Shown here: positions 55,077-64,000 of the stretch, one piece after another
How positions within the stretch are numbered: position 1 is the stretch's first letter
Layout of the letters: each line of letters begins with the position of its first letter
NCBI GenBank assembly: GCA_022560735.1
Contig: JADFSO010000002.1
Span: 1 to 64,000, forward strand
Direction of reading: 5' to 3'
Length of the DNA stretch: 64,000 nucleotides
Source: Pseudomonadota bacterium
GTDB lineage: Bacteria > Pseudomonadota > Gammaproteobacteria > Steroidobacterales > MnTg04
The notes under the pieces: model-generated
The model's input: only the letters and a program-made list of their open reading frames with translations
Databases searched by the model: none
What the model was told of the DNA's origin: nothing
Program-made: the position numbers and the translations under genes

Positions 55077-56111
55077 ATGATTCATTGGATAAAGACAATA
55101 CTTGCTGCGCTGTGCCTGATGCTGGCAACCCAGCCGGCGGCAGCATCGATGTTTGGCAATCTTTACCAGGTCCGGATGGAGGTCAGCGTGCGTAACGCGG
55201 AAACCCTGGAGCAGGCATTCAAGGATGCGATGGCAGTCGTGCTGACCAGGGTAACCGGGACCCGCGAAGTCGACCAGGCGGAGGAAACCCAGGCCATCAT
55301 TGCCACGGCGCGCGATTATATCCAGCAGTTCGGCTATATCGACAGCCGCACCTTGCTCATTTCTTTCGACGGGCAGGCGATAAACCGGCGGCTCAGCGAG
55401 TTGGGCCTGCCGGTCTGGGGGCAGGAGCGGCCGGCGACCTTGATCTGGCTGGTGCTGACCGATCAACGCGGCACCCGACAGATTCTTGCGGCGGATGACC
55501 CGGGACCGGTTGCCGCAAGCCTGAAAGAGACCGCCAGTCAGCGTGGTGTCCCGGTCATTATTCCGTTGATGGATGCGGAGGATCAGCAGGCCATCGATGC
55601 AGCCGATTTACGCGGCCTTTTTGCGGACAACATTTTAGCTGCAAGCGAGCGCTATGATGCCGATGCCGTGCTCGTGGGAACCGCGCGGGCAGAGCGGCGG
55701 ACAGGGACGGATGAGCCCGTTTACCGGGTCAGCTGGACTTTGTTTTTTGCCGGCCGGATGCAAAGCTGGCGGGGCGGCCTGGCCGCGGGCATCGACCATG
55801 CGGCTGACGAGTTTGCCACCGTTCTTGCCGCCATAGACAGCCAAAACAGCGGGCGGCAACTGGTCCTGGTCAGGGGGATCGACGACCTGGCGGCTTATGG
55901 GCGAGTCAGGCTGTATCTCGAGTCCTTGTCATTGGTCAATGCGGTCGCGGTCGACCGGGTCCGTGGCGACGAGGTGCTGTTCAGCCTTGAATTGCGTGCC
56001 GGCCCGGATCGGTTCGCGAGTGCGATCAATCTCGGCAAGGTTTTGTTTGCCGAAGATCCTGCTTACCCGGTGGCGATGCTCGGGACGATTGTCTACAGGT
56101 ATCGCCAGTGA
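55077..56111 (+). CDS. DUF2066 exported protein
   Basis: 344 residues from the ATG at 55077, preceded by CAGGCG; an upstream in-frame start at 55014 would bury the signal peptide. Signal peptide at about 1-24 (IHWIKTILAALCLMLATQPA). The remainder is a DUF2066 domain with VLTRVTGTREV, SFDGQAINRRLSELGLPVWGQ and RYDADAVLVGTARAERR. Conserved in gammaproteobacteria between purM and hda, function unknown. Its stop overlaps the GTG start of the next gene. Confidence 0.85.
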   Translation: MIHWIKTILAALCLMLATQPAAASMFGNLYQVRMEVSVRNAETLEQAFKDAMAVVLTRVTGTREVDQAEETQAIIATARDYIQQFGYIDSRTLLISFDGQAINRRLSELGLPVWGQERPATLIWLVLTDQRGTRQILAADDPGPVAASLKETASQRGVPVIIPLMDAEDQQAIDAADLRGLFADNILAASERYDADAVLVGTARAERRTGTDEPVYRVSWTLFFAGRMQSWRGGLAAGIDHAADEFATVLAAIDSQNSGRQLVLVRGIDDLAAYGRVRLYLESLSLVNAVAVDRVRGDEVLFSLELRAGPDRFASAINLGKVLFAEDPAYPVAMLGTIVYRYRQ

Positions 56112-56665
56112 TAGCGAAACATATACCCAACATGATCTGTATTTTTCGGATCCTGCTGGTGGGTCCGGTGGTCTGGTTATTGTGGCACGGCGATTTCGTG
56201 GCCACGCTCTGGCTGTTTTTTATCGCGGGGTTTTCGGATGGGCTGGATGGTTACCTGGCGAGACGTTTTGGCTGGCGTTCACGTCTCGGTGGAATCCTCG
56301 ACCCGTTGGCGGATAAATTTCTGATGGTATCGATGTTTATTACGCTGACCCTGGTTGACATGATCCCGCTCTGGCTGGCGGCGCTGGTGGTCGGACGCGA
56401 CCTGGTAATCGTCATCGGCGGCCTGGTTTACCACTGGTTGTTTGGCGCCGTGGAGCTGCAGCCCACCGGCATCAGCAAGATCAATACCATGCTGCAGTTG
56501 ATGCTGGTGCTGGCGGTCGTATCCGGAGCGGGTTACGGCTGGCCGCGGGGGGCCTGGGCGATTGCCCTGGGGGCGTGCGTCATGGTTAGCACCATCGTCA
56601 GCGGTGTCGATTATGTCTGGCAGTGGGGCCGCAAGGCCTATCTGTCGGTTGCGGATGCCACGTGA
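56108..56665 (+). CDS. CDP-alcohol phosphatidyltransferase, PgsA-like
   Basis: 185 residues from a GTG overlapping the DUF2066 stop. Five or six membrane segments. The family signature D-x2-DG-x2-AR-x8-G-x3-D-x3-D is complete in SDGLDGYLARRF followed by GGILDPLADKF. The family condenses a CDP-diacylglycerol with an alcohol such as glycerol-3-phosphate. It is not the serine enzyme, which is encoded at 62990. Either the housekeeping phosphatidylglycerophosphate synthase or a second paralogue. Confidence 0.85.
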   Translation: MIAKHIPNMICIFRILLVGPVVWLLWHGDFVATLWLFFIAGFSDGLDGYLARRFGWRSRLGGILDPLADKFLMVSMFITLTLVDMIPLWLAALVVGRDLVIVIGGLVYHWLFGAVELQPTGISKINTMLQLMLVLAVVSGAGYGWPRGAWAIALGACVMVSTIVSGVDYVWQWGRKAYLSVADAT

Positions 56666-57369
56666 CTGAATCCCGACAACTGACGTTGCCGGTCCAGCTG
56701 TCGGATCAGGCCGTTTTCGATAGTTTTTATGTGTCCGGGAATGGCGTCTTGCTGACTCATCTGAAGTCGCTGGCGCGCAGTGGAGATGAACGCTTGATCT
56801 GGTTGTGGGGTGGGTCGGGCAGCGGCAAGACCCATCTTTTGCAGGCCGCATGTGCGGAGGCCAGCCGGCATGGCCGGCGTGCCGCCTACCTGCCGCTAAA
56901 AGAGAACCTGGAGGCGGGAATGCTTGCGGGGCTCGAGGAATTCTCACTGATCTGCCTGGATGATGTGCAGCGGGTCGCCGGGCTGGCTGACTGGGAGTCT
57001 CGCTTGTTCAGGCTGTTCAACGAAGTTGCTGAAATCGGCGGCAGCTTGCTGGTTTCGGCCGACCGGCCGGCGGCAAAAATCGTCTTCGAGTTGCCGGATC
57101 TGCAATCGCGGCTGAACTGGGGGCCCGTTTACCGCGTGGATCCGGTCAGCGGCGAAGATTTGCACAAAGCAATGGCTTTGCGTGCCAAACACCGCGGTTT
57201 GCAATTGCCGGAGGAAACCAGTCGTTTTCTTTTGCGGCGTTTCCCGCGAGACATGCGCTCGGTATACCGGCTGCTGGATACGCTGGACCTGGCATCTTTG
57301 CGAGCGCAGCGTCGGTTAACCGTGCCTTTTGTTCGTGACGTGCTGAGCCGGGGCGCCGATCTTGGCTGA
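56662..57369 (+). CDS. hda: DnaA regulatory inactivator Hda
   Basis: 235 residues from a GTG overlapping the preceding stop (GTGA). Very near the N-terminus is a beta-clamp binding motif QLTLPVQL (6-13), which fixes both the start and the identity. AAA+ domain: Walker A GGSGSGKTHLLQAAC, Walker B LICLDDVQRV, and a sensor-like RSVYRLLDTLD. Hda on the clamp stimulates DnaA ATP hydrolysis after initiation. It lacks the DnaA DNA-binding domain. Confidence 0.94.
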   Translation: MTESRQLTLPVQLSDQAVFDSFYVSGNGVLLTHLKSLARSGDERLIWLWGGSGSGKTHLLQAACAEASRHGRRAAYLPLKENLEAGMLAGLEEFSLICLDDVQRVAGLADWESRLFRLFNEVAEIGGSLLVSADRPAAKIVFELPDLQSRLNWGPVYRVDPVSGEDLHKAMALRAKHRGLQLPEETSRFLLRRFPRDMRSVYRLLDTLDLASLRAQRRLTVPFVRDVLSRGADLG

Positions 57370-57703
57370 GAAGGGTCTGTCGCGGCCTCCTGTCCTGCTC
57401 AGATGGTTGTTGCTCGCAAGCCACGCCACCATCCTGTTGCTGATTTTCGCCGCATTGATTCTGCCGGCATACCCGGGGTGGGCCTGGTTGCCGTTGGCCG
57501 TAATGCTGGTATCGGTACCCGGGGTATTGACTGCGCGGACCTATACTTATCGCTGGCTGATGATGCTGCTGGCGCTTCCGGTCGCGCTTGGCCTGATGGA
57601 ACTGATTGCCAATCCGGCCCTGCGGCTTTGGTCCGCGGCCCTGGTTTTTTTCAGTTGCGCATTGTTTTTCTGCCTGGCGCTGAGTCTGAGAACCGGCCGC
57701 TGA
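57362..57703 (+). CDS. DUF2069 membrane protein
   Basis: 113 residues, from a TTG overlapping the end of hda by 8 bp. Three to four hydrophobic segments (about 14-34, 38-56, 64-82 and 88-105) with ARTYTYRWLMMLLALP typical of DUF2069. Small inner-membrane proteins of this family sit next to wrbA or hda in many gammaproteobacteria; function unknown. Confidence 0.8.
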   Translation: MAEKGLSRPPVLLRWLLLASHATILLLIFAALILPAYPGWAWLPLAVMLVSVPGVLTARTYTYRWLMMLLALPVALGLMELIANPALRLWSAALVFFSCALFFCLALSLRTGR

Positions 57704-57757
57704 ATCAGCCGCCAGCCTGGCTTAATTCATCGATCGTCGTGATGATTGCGCAGAGCC

Positions 57758-58711
<954 letters not shown>

Positions 58712-58827
58712 GGTCAATTCCCTTTTTTTGCCGGCTTTTGGCCCGGTCGATTGTAGCGGGGCTCGGCTTGACGGAATAGAGTGCCCTTGATAGCGTTCTA
58801 AGCCCTTCCGTTTTTCGATAGGTTCGA

Positions 58828-59145
58828 ATGTACAAGAAACGCCAACCCAGAGCTTTTCGTCTGCTCCTGGCAACCGGTTTATTGATGCTCAGCGCTTGTG
58901 CGAGCAATCCGCCGGTCCAGGAAATGAGCGATGCGCGACAGGCCATACAGGCGGCGATTACCGCGGGCGCGGAGGAACACGCGGCATTGGCGCTCAAAGA
59001 CGCCCGGCAATTTCTGGCCGATGCCGAGGCCAATTTGCATCGCAAGGCCTACAACGGCGCGAAAAACGATGCCCGGGAGGCGAAGCGTTGGGCTGAGGTC
59101 GCGATCAACACGGCCGTCAAGGCTGCCGGTACCGAACAACATTAG
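58828..59145 (+). CDS. DUF4398 lipoprotein
   Basis: 105 residues. Signal with lipobox LSAC (Cys24), then a helical DUF4398 domain (MSDARQAIQAAITAGAEEHA, ALKDARQFLADAEANLHR, AKNDAREAKRWAEVAI). These small helical lipoproteins are often linked to OmpA-like partners in the outer membrane; none is adjacent. Function unknown. Confidence 0.82.
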   Translation: MYKKRQPRAFRLLLATGLLMLSACASNPPVQEMSDARQAIQAAITAGAEEHAALALKDARQFLADAEANLHRKAYNGAKNDAREAKRWAEVAINTAVKAAGTEQH

Positions 59146-59178
59146 GGAAGCTCTCCTACCCCCCGGTTCCCAGCAATA

Positions 59179-59472
59179 GTGAGTCAGGATCCCCAGTTTT
59201 GCCGTTACCTGGTGTCAGGTCGTGTCCAGGGCGTTTTTTTCCGGGCCAGCACCGCGGAACACGCGAATTCACTGGGGTTGAGCGGCCGGGTCAAGAATCT
59301 GGCAAACGGCCGCGTGGAAATCGTCGCCTTTGGCGACCCGGACAAGCTGGCATTGCTTGAGGCCTGGCTGCACCACGGGCCGCCTTACGCCCGGGTGGAC
59401 GCAGTGACCGCCGAGCCAATCAGCAAAGAGCTGGCCGGCGACCTGGCGCCGGACGGTTTTCTGGTTAATTAA
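59179..59472 (+). CDS. Acylphosphatase
   Basis: 97 residues from a GTG. Both signature segments are present: [20 protein letters not shown] with the phosphate-binding Arg, and [17 protein letters not shown] with the catalytic Asn. It hydrolyses acyl phosphates such as acetyl phosphate. The end overlaps the convergent lytic transglycosylase gene by 4 bp. Confidence 0.93.
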   Translation: MSQDPQFCRYLVSGRVQGVFFRASTAEHANSLGLSGRVKNLANGRVEIVAFGDPDKLALLEAWLHHGPPYARVDAVTAEPISKELAGDLAPDGFLVN

Positions 59473-60047
59473 TTTCGATACCACTTCCGGTTCAGACGAT
59501 CGATGACCATGTCGCCATACTTTCTTCGTCCCTTGCTGCCATTGTACCTGGCCAGTCCGCGAATCAGGTCCTGATTTTCGAGATCCAGGTAATACTTGAG
59601 TATGGTGCAACCCATGCGCAAATTGGTCTGCGCATTGACCAGGTTATCATCGGGTCTGCCAATTTCCTTTAGCCAGAACGGCATCACTTGCATCAGCCCA
59701 ATTGCCCCTGCCGAGGAAATCGCAAATCGATCGAAATTGCTTTCTATATCGATCACCGCGAGAACCAGCTCCGGGTAAAGGTCTTTAAGGGTCGCCTCGA
59801 AATGAATTTGCTTGAGCAATTTCAAGCGCTCGCGGGTGTCTGGAACCTGCCGGGCCAGCCTGCCGGACATATCGGTCAACCAGACCTCGGCATCGAATCT
59901 GTCCTCGAAGCTGCTCGAGTCATTGGCCGCCTCGATCAGCAGGCGCCGCAGTTCGGGATCCGGCTGCGTCTGTGCCAGCGCGGTTGTGCCGGTCAACATC
60001 AGGATCAGCAACAATCCGCGCCGGGTCTTGTTCGGTGTCGGCGGCAT
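59469..60047 (-). CDS. SLT-type lytic transglycosylase
   Basis: 192 residues. Signal peptide (about 1-26). SLT domain with catalytic Glu102 in [13 protein letters not shown] followed by [29 protein letters not shown] and [16 protein letters not shown]. It cleaves peptidoglycan with formation of 1,6-anhydromuramic ends. Compact, with no LysM or other binding domain. Two bp downstream of proS on the same strand, so probably co-transcribed. Confidence 0.9.
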   Translation of the reverse strand: MPPTPNKTRRGLLLILMLTGTTALAQTQPDPELRRLLIEAANDSSSFEDRFDAEVWLTDMSGRLARQVPDTRERLKLLKQIHFEATLKDLYPELVLAVIDIESNFDRFAISSAGAIGLMQVMPFWLKEIGRPDDNLVNAQTNLRMGCTILKYYLDLENQDLIRGLARYNGSKGRRKYGDMVIDRLNRKWYRN

Positions 60048-60049
60048 GG

Positions 60050-61762
60050 TCAGGTCCCGGTCTGCGAGCTGCCAAGCAAATCCTTTAACTCGTCGATGGA
60101 CAAATGCCGGGGTTCGTCATCGCGCCGGTTCTTGTATTCGAAGGTGCCCGCATCCAGGCCTTTTTCTGCGACCACCACTCGATGCGGAATGCCGATCAGA
60201 TCCATATCGGCAAATTTTACCCCCGGCCTGGCGTTGCGGTCGTCGACGAGCACCTGCAACCCCATGGCATCCAGTTCCGCATAAAGCTGGTCTGCGGCAT
60301 CCCTGACCCGATCCGATTTGTGCTGATTGATCGGGATCAGCGCAACATCGAACGGCGCCATCGCCGGCGGCCAGATGATGCCGCGCTGGTCGTGGTTTTG
60401 TTCGATGGCGGCTGCTGCAATCCGCGTGATGCCGATACCGTAGCAACCCATGAGCATGGCCCGGTTTTTGCCATCGGCGTCGAGTACCTGTGCATTCATC
60501 ATCGAGCTGTACTTGTCGCCGAGCTTGAATATATGCCCGACCTCTATGCCGCGGGCTATCGACAAAGTGCCTTTGCCGGTCGGGCTCGGGTCTCCATCGA
60601 TGACATTTCGCAAATCCGCCGAAACGCAATCGGGGACATCGCGACCCCAGTTGACATTGACCCGGTGTTTGTCTGTTTCATTGGCGCCGCAGACGAAATC
60701 GACCAGCGCCGCGGCGCTGTGATCGGCATGAATCGGACAGGGCAAATCGAACGGGCCGATGAAACCGGGTTCGCAGCCGATATTTTCTCTAACCTTATCG
60801 GCCGTGGCCATCGTCAGCGGTTCGCGGACGCCTGGTATTTTTTCCGCCTTGAAGACGTTTAATTCGTGATCGCCGCGCAGGACCAGGGCGACCAGGCCGC
60901 CGTCTTCCGCGTCCACCAGCAAAGTCTTGATGCAGTGGCCCGGATCGGTGTTCAGGAACGAACAAAGCTCGGCGATGCTGCGCACGGCGGGTGTATCGAC
61001 AAGCTGCATATCGGCGCCCGGTTTTTTCTTCCCGGCCGGCGGCGGCAGCGCCTCGGCCATTTCAAGATTGGCCGCGTAATCGTCCCCATCGGAGAACACG
61101 ATCGTATCCTCGCCGCAATCCGCGAGCACATGAAATTCCTGCGAAGCATTGCCGCCGATGGCGCCGGAGTCAGCCTGAACCGTCCTGAAGCGCAGGCCCA
61201 GGCGGGTGAAGATGATGCTATAGGCCTCGAACATCGCCTGGTAACCCGCATCCAGGCTTTCCTGGTCCAGGTGAAATGAATAGGCGTCTTTCATGATGAA
61301 TTCGCGCGCGCGCATGACGCCATAGCGTGGTCTGATTTCGTCCCTGAACTTGGTCTGAATCTGGTAGTAATTGACCGGCAATTGTTTATAGCTTTTCAGT
61401 TCCCGCCGGGCGATATCGGTGATGACTTCTTCATGGGTCGGGCCGTAGCAGAAATCGCGCTGATGCCGGTCCTTGAAGCGCAGCAACTCGGGGCCGTACT
61501 GGTTCCAGCGCTCCGATTCCTGCCAAAGTTCAGCCGGCTGTACGCTGGGCATCAGCAATTCGAATGCGCCGGCGCGGTTCATTTCCTCGCGCACCACGCG
61601 TTCGATTTTCTGCAGTACCCTGAGCCCCAGCGGCAACCAGCTGTACAGACCGGATGCGAGCTTGCGGATCAGGCCTGCGCGCAGCATCAACTGGTGGCTG
61701 ATCACCTCCGCGTCGGCGGGCACTTCTTTCAGGGTATTTAACGGCAATCGCGACAATCGCAT
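60050..61762 (-). CDS. proS: Prolyl-tRNA synthetase, bacterial type
   Basis: 570 residues, same length as the Escherichia coli enzyme (572). Class II core with motif 1 region [17 protein letters not shown], motif 2 [21 protein letters not shown], an inserted editing domain (about 225-405) and motif 3 [20 protein letters not shown], then an anticodon-binding domain. Start ATG gives the family N-terminus [20 protein letters not shown]. Divergent from the KARI-like gene. Confidence 0.97.
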   Translation of the reverse strand: MRLSRLPLNTLKEVPADAEVISHQLMLRAGLIRKLASGLYSWLPLGLRVLQKIERVVREEMNRAGAFELLMPSVQPAELWQESERWNQYGPELLRFKDRHQRDFCYGPTHEEVITDIARRELKSYKQLPVNYYQIQTKFRDEIRPRYGVMRAREFIMKDAYSFHLDQESLDAGYQAMFEAYSIIFTRLGLRFRTVQADSGAIGGNASQEFHVLADCGEDTIVFSDGDDYAANLEMAEALPPPAGKKKPGADMQLVDTPAVRSIAELCSFLNTDPGHCIKTLLVDAEDGGLVALVLRGDHELNVFKAEKIPGVREPLTMATADKVRENIGCEPGFIGPFDLPCPIHADHSAAALVDFVCGANETDKHRVNVNWGRDVPDCVSADLRNVIDGDPSPTGKGTLSIARGIEVGHIFKLGDKYSSMMNAQVLDADGKNRAMLMGCYGIGITRIAAAAIEQNHDQRGIIWPPAMAPFDVALIPINQHKSDRVRDAADQLYAELDAMGLQVLVDDRNARPGVKFADMDLIGIPHRVVVAEKGLDAGTFEYKNRRDDEPRHLSIDELKDLLGSSQTGT

Positions 61763-61902
61763 CCTGGGGCATTCCTTTTCTGTTCAGCGCATGCTGGGCT
61801 TTCGCGGGAAGATTGTATCGGGCCTGAGGTGGCTGGGTACAGAGCGTAATTCCAACCGGCCCTGATTTGCCAGCGGCCAGCCTTGCCTGCAATATCGGTC
61901 GC

Positions 61903-62907
61903 ATGAGCGCTGCATTCCATGAGGACAAGGATATCGACCTCGGGCCGATCGCCGGCAGGCGTATAGCGGTGCTCGGTTTTGGTGCGCAGGGCCGCGCCCA
62001 CGCGTTGAATCTAAGGGATTCCGGACAGGATGTGGTGGTCGGTTTGCGCGCCGGCTCCGCTTCTGCCGAGGTCTGCCGGCAGCATGGCCTGGAGCCGGTA
62101 TCGCTGGAACAAGCGGCGGAGTCCGAGCTGGTCGTGATGCTGATACCCGACCCCGAGCAGGCCGCCGTGTATGAAAACATCCTCGCCAGCCGCATGAAAA
62201 AACACAGTGCGCTGATCTTTGCGCATGGCTACAACATCCATTACCGGCGCATCGTGCCGCGGCCGGACCTCGACGTTCTGCTGGTGGCGCCGCTGGGCAT
62301 CGGTGAGCAGGTGCGCTTGCAGTATGAAGCCGGCCTGGGCGTGCCGGCCCTGGTCGGCGTACACCAGGATGCCAGCGGGCAGGCCAGGGCGCTGGCGTTC
62401 GCGTATGCGAAGCTGAACGGGCATGGCCGCGCGGCGGTGCTGGAGACGACCTTCGCGGAGGAAACCGAAACGGACTTGTTTGCCGAACAGGCGGTTCTCT
62501 GCGGCGGTATTGACCATTTGGTCACCAGCGCGTTCGAAACCCTGACCGAAGCGGGCTATTCGCCCGATATTGCCTATTTTTGCTGTCTGCACGAGGTCAA
62601 ACTGATGGCGGACATGCTGCATCGCCGGGGCATCGTGGGGACGCGACGATCGATATCCGTGGCTGCCGAGTTCGGCGACTATACGCGCGGACCCAGGGTG
62701 ATCAACGAGGCCAGTCGAGCCGCGATGCAGGATCTGCTGGCGGAAATCCGGGATGGCCGTTTCGCCGACGAGCTGGACGCCGAGATTGCGGCCGGGTCGC
62801 CGCTGATCCGCCGGCGGAGGGCGGCGGCAGAGTCGCACGAGATTGAAAAAGTCGGGGCCAGGCTGCGCGCGAGGATGCCGTGGCTGCAAAAAAAGCATAA
62901 TCCGTGA
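61903..62907 (+). CDS. Ketol-acid reductoisomerase-like protein lacking two catalytic residues
   Basis: 334 residues from the ATG at 61903 (MSAAFHEDKDIDLGPIAG), the usual class I length. Rossmann motif AVLGFGAQGRAHALNLRDSG and the knotted C-terminal domain are kept. Relative to class I enzymes (K130, D190, E194, E226, E230, S251) the numbering is shifted by one. His108, Asp191, Glu195, Glu231 and Ser252 are present, but the APK lysine is Leu131 (VAPLGIGEQVR) and the metal-binding Glu of FExxHE is Cys227 (YFCCLHE). Normal acetolactate isomeroreductase activity is therefore doubtful. The ilvC-pssA gene order of branched-chain operons is kept, without ilvB or ilvN. It may be a reductase for another substrate or an inactive paralogue. 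Confidence 0.85.
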   Translation: MSAAFHEDKDIDLGPIAGRRIAVLGFGAQGRAHALNLRDSGQDVVVGLRAGSASAEVCRQHGLEPVSLEQAAESELVVMLIPDPEQAAVYENILASRMKKHSALIFAHGYNIHYRRIVPRPDLDVLLVAPLGIGEQVRLQYEAGLGVPALVGVHQDASGQARALAFAYAKLNGHGRAAVLETTFAEETETDLFAEQAVLCGGIDHLVTSAFETLTEAGYSPDIAYFCCLHEVKLMADMLHRRGIVGTRRSISVAAEFGDYTRGPRVINEASRAAMQDLLAEIRDGRFADELDAEIAAGSPLIRRRRAAAESHEIEKVGARLRARMPWLQKKHNP

Positions 62908-62989
62908 TCGCAGCCGGCGCGGGCGCCTGGGCAAAGGTTACAATGGGCGATGTTGTCGCGCGTTTTTTGGTGGATGACAGCGAAAGCCA

Positions 62990-63766
62990 ATGAAAGCAAA
63001 AACCAACAATCGAAAAGAAAAACTGCGCAAGGGGATTATCCTGTTGCCCAACCTGGTTACGACTGCGGCCATGTTTGCCGGTTTTTATGCCATTGTCGCC
63101 GCGATAGACGGTAATTTCAGACGTGCGGCCATCGCCTTGTTCATCGCGATGTTTATGGATGGCCTGGATGGCCGGGTGGCAAGAATGACCAGCACCGAAA
63201 GCGATTTTGGCAAGGAATACGACAGTCTGTCGGATATGGTTTCCTTCGGCCTGGCGCCGGCGCTGGTCGTTTACCAGTGGGGCGTCGTGCGGATTTCCGA
63301 ATACGGCCTGGCCTGGGGACGCCTGGGGTGGCTGGCTGCATTTATGTATGCCGTATCCTGCGCGCTGCGCCTGGCCCGCTTCAATACCCGGGTACTGCCC
63401 GATGGCAAGCGATATTTCCAGGGTCTGCCGAGCCCATCGGCCGCCGCGCTGGTGGCCAGCATGATCTGGCTGGGTGACAGGCTGGAACTCGAGGGCATTA
63501 TCGTGCTGACCTTGGGTTTTGGGGTGACCGGCATCGCCGGGTTGCTGATGGTCAGCAACTTCAGTTATTACAGTTTCAAGGATCTGAATCTCGGCGGCCG
63601 CGTGCCGTTTGCCTACGTGATCCTGATTCCACTGCTGTTCATGCTGATATCGCTGGATCCGCCGGTCGTGCTGCTGACCCTATCGTCTTTTTATGCGCTG
63701 TCGGGGCCCGCGTTGGCCGGCTGGCGATTCTTCGCCAGGCGACGCCAGCGGCAACTGATCGATTGA
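62990..63766 (+). CDS. pssA: Phosphatidylserine synthase, CDP-alcohol type
   Basis: 258 residues, about eight membrane segments. Signature DGLDGRVARMTSTESDFGKEYDSLSDMVSFGLAPALV is the serine-specific version of the CDP-alcohol phosphatidyltransferase motif; the N-terminus KGIILLPNLVTTAAMFAGFYAIV is typical of class II PssA. It makes phosphatidylserine from CDP-diacylglycerol and serine, the precursor of phosphatidylethanolamine. It follows the KARI-like gene by 82 bp. Confidence 0.95.
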   Translation: MKAKTNNRKEKLRKGIILLPNLVTTAAMFAGFYAIVAAIDGNFRRAAIALFIAMFMDGLDGRVARMTSTESDFGKEYDSLSDMVSFGLAPALVVYQWGVVRISEYGLAWGRLGWLAAFMYAVSCALRLARFNTRVLPDGKRYFQGLPSPSAAALVASMIWLGDRLELEGIIVLTLGFGVTGIAGLLMVSNFSYYSFKDLNLGGRVPFAYVILIPLLFMLISLDPPVVLLTLSSFYALSGPALAGWRFFARRRQRQLID

Positions 63767-63771
63767 AGTCC

Positions 63772-64000
63772 GTGAGTCTGAGCGACAGAAAACAGCTTTG
63801 CCTGCAAGCGATGGGGCTGACCCTCTGGCAAAAACGGGACGCCGGCGCGGCTGAACCCGGGGCGGCACTGACGGAAGCGGACGGCGCGGTCGATGCCGTG
63901 GAATCCGCGGACGAACCGCCGCCGGTCGTATCTGCGGTTGCCGAGCAGCCGGTGTCAGCAGATTCCGCTGCTGACACCGCAACTTTGCCCTGGGGTGAAT
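63772..64000 (+). CDS. 5' part of a gene, possibly a family 4 uracil-DNA glycosylase
   Basis: Open from a GTG at 63772 to the window end, 76 codons, beginning 5 bp after pssA. The start (SLSDRKQLCLQAMGLTLWQKR) followed by a long acidic Ala/Glu/Pro-rich linker resembles the N-termini of some pseudomonad-type uracil-DNA glycosylases that precede rimI. The catalytic domain would lie outside the window, so the identification is tentative. Confidence 0.45.
   Translation, partial: MSLSDRKQLCLQAMGLTLWQKRDAGAAEPGAALTEADGAVDAVESADEPPPVVSAVAEQPVSADSAADTATLPWGE

Overview
The window looks like the chromosome of an aerobic, chemoheterotrophic gammaproteobacterium. The pointers are gene orders and families typical of that class: rnfABCDGE followed by nth, metG next to apbC and dcd, purM-purN, hda, RNase T, a membrane FadE-type acyl-CoA dehydrogenase and a homodimeric (AceE) pyruvate dehydrogenase. 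A marine lineage such as the Woeseiaceae would fit, but this is inference without a database search. No rRNA, tRNA or CRISPR array was seen.

Left end (1-3660), accessory: two strong intrinsic terminators bracket a 76-nt chain of three hairpins; then a membrane-anchored TPR protein, an AT-richer stretch with a small double zinc-finger protein, and a complete IS6-family insertion sequence (2753-3541).

Catabolic island (3661-16694): a leftward operon (class III CoA-transferase, cysteine-hydrolase amidase, LeuC-like and LeuD-like hydratase subunits) and a divergent rightward operon (HMG-CoA-lyase-like enzyme, HyuA-like and HyuB-like ring-opening subunits, GntR/FCD regulator) share an intergenic region carrying a 16-bp palindrome around TTGTATACAA. 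The same operator occurs twice upstream of the adjacent TonB-dependent receptor and, in degenerate form, between the IS and the leuD-like gene. The enzymes line up as a plausible route: cyclic imide or hydantoin ring opening, deamidation to a maleate/citraconate-type diacid, hydration to (R)-malate/citramalate, CoA activation and cleavage to acetyl-CoA plus an oxoacid. This is the best candidate for an undescribed system in the window.

16714-29853: a GT39-type glycosyltransferase, a GAF-PAS-PAS-GGDEF-EAL protein, fadE with a 19-nt palindrome upstream, nadC, a PuuD-like membrane protein, a BON lipoprotein, monothiol glutaredoxin, RNase T, dihydroorotase and an M17 aminopeptidase. 30060-35777: aceE-aceF-lpd operon for pyruvate to acetyl-CoA. 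35809-38164: a metallo-oxidase (DUF692) RiPP-maturation set, DUF692-DUF2063-DoxX, without a precursor peptide beside it. 38383-44119: nth and the Rnf electron-transport complex. 44154-52404: metG, two PilT-type ATPases with a HEAT-repeat protein kinase, apbC/mrp and dcd. 52444-60047: DUF3108, purN, purM, DUF2066, a CDP-alcohol phosphatidyltransferase, hda, DUF2069, wrbA, arsC, a DUF4398 lipoprotein, acylphosphatase and a lytic transglycosylase. 60050-64000: proS, a ketol-acid-reductoisomerase-like protein that has lost two catalytic residues, pssA and the start of a further gene.
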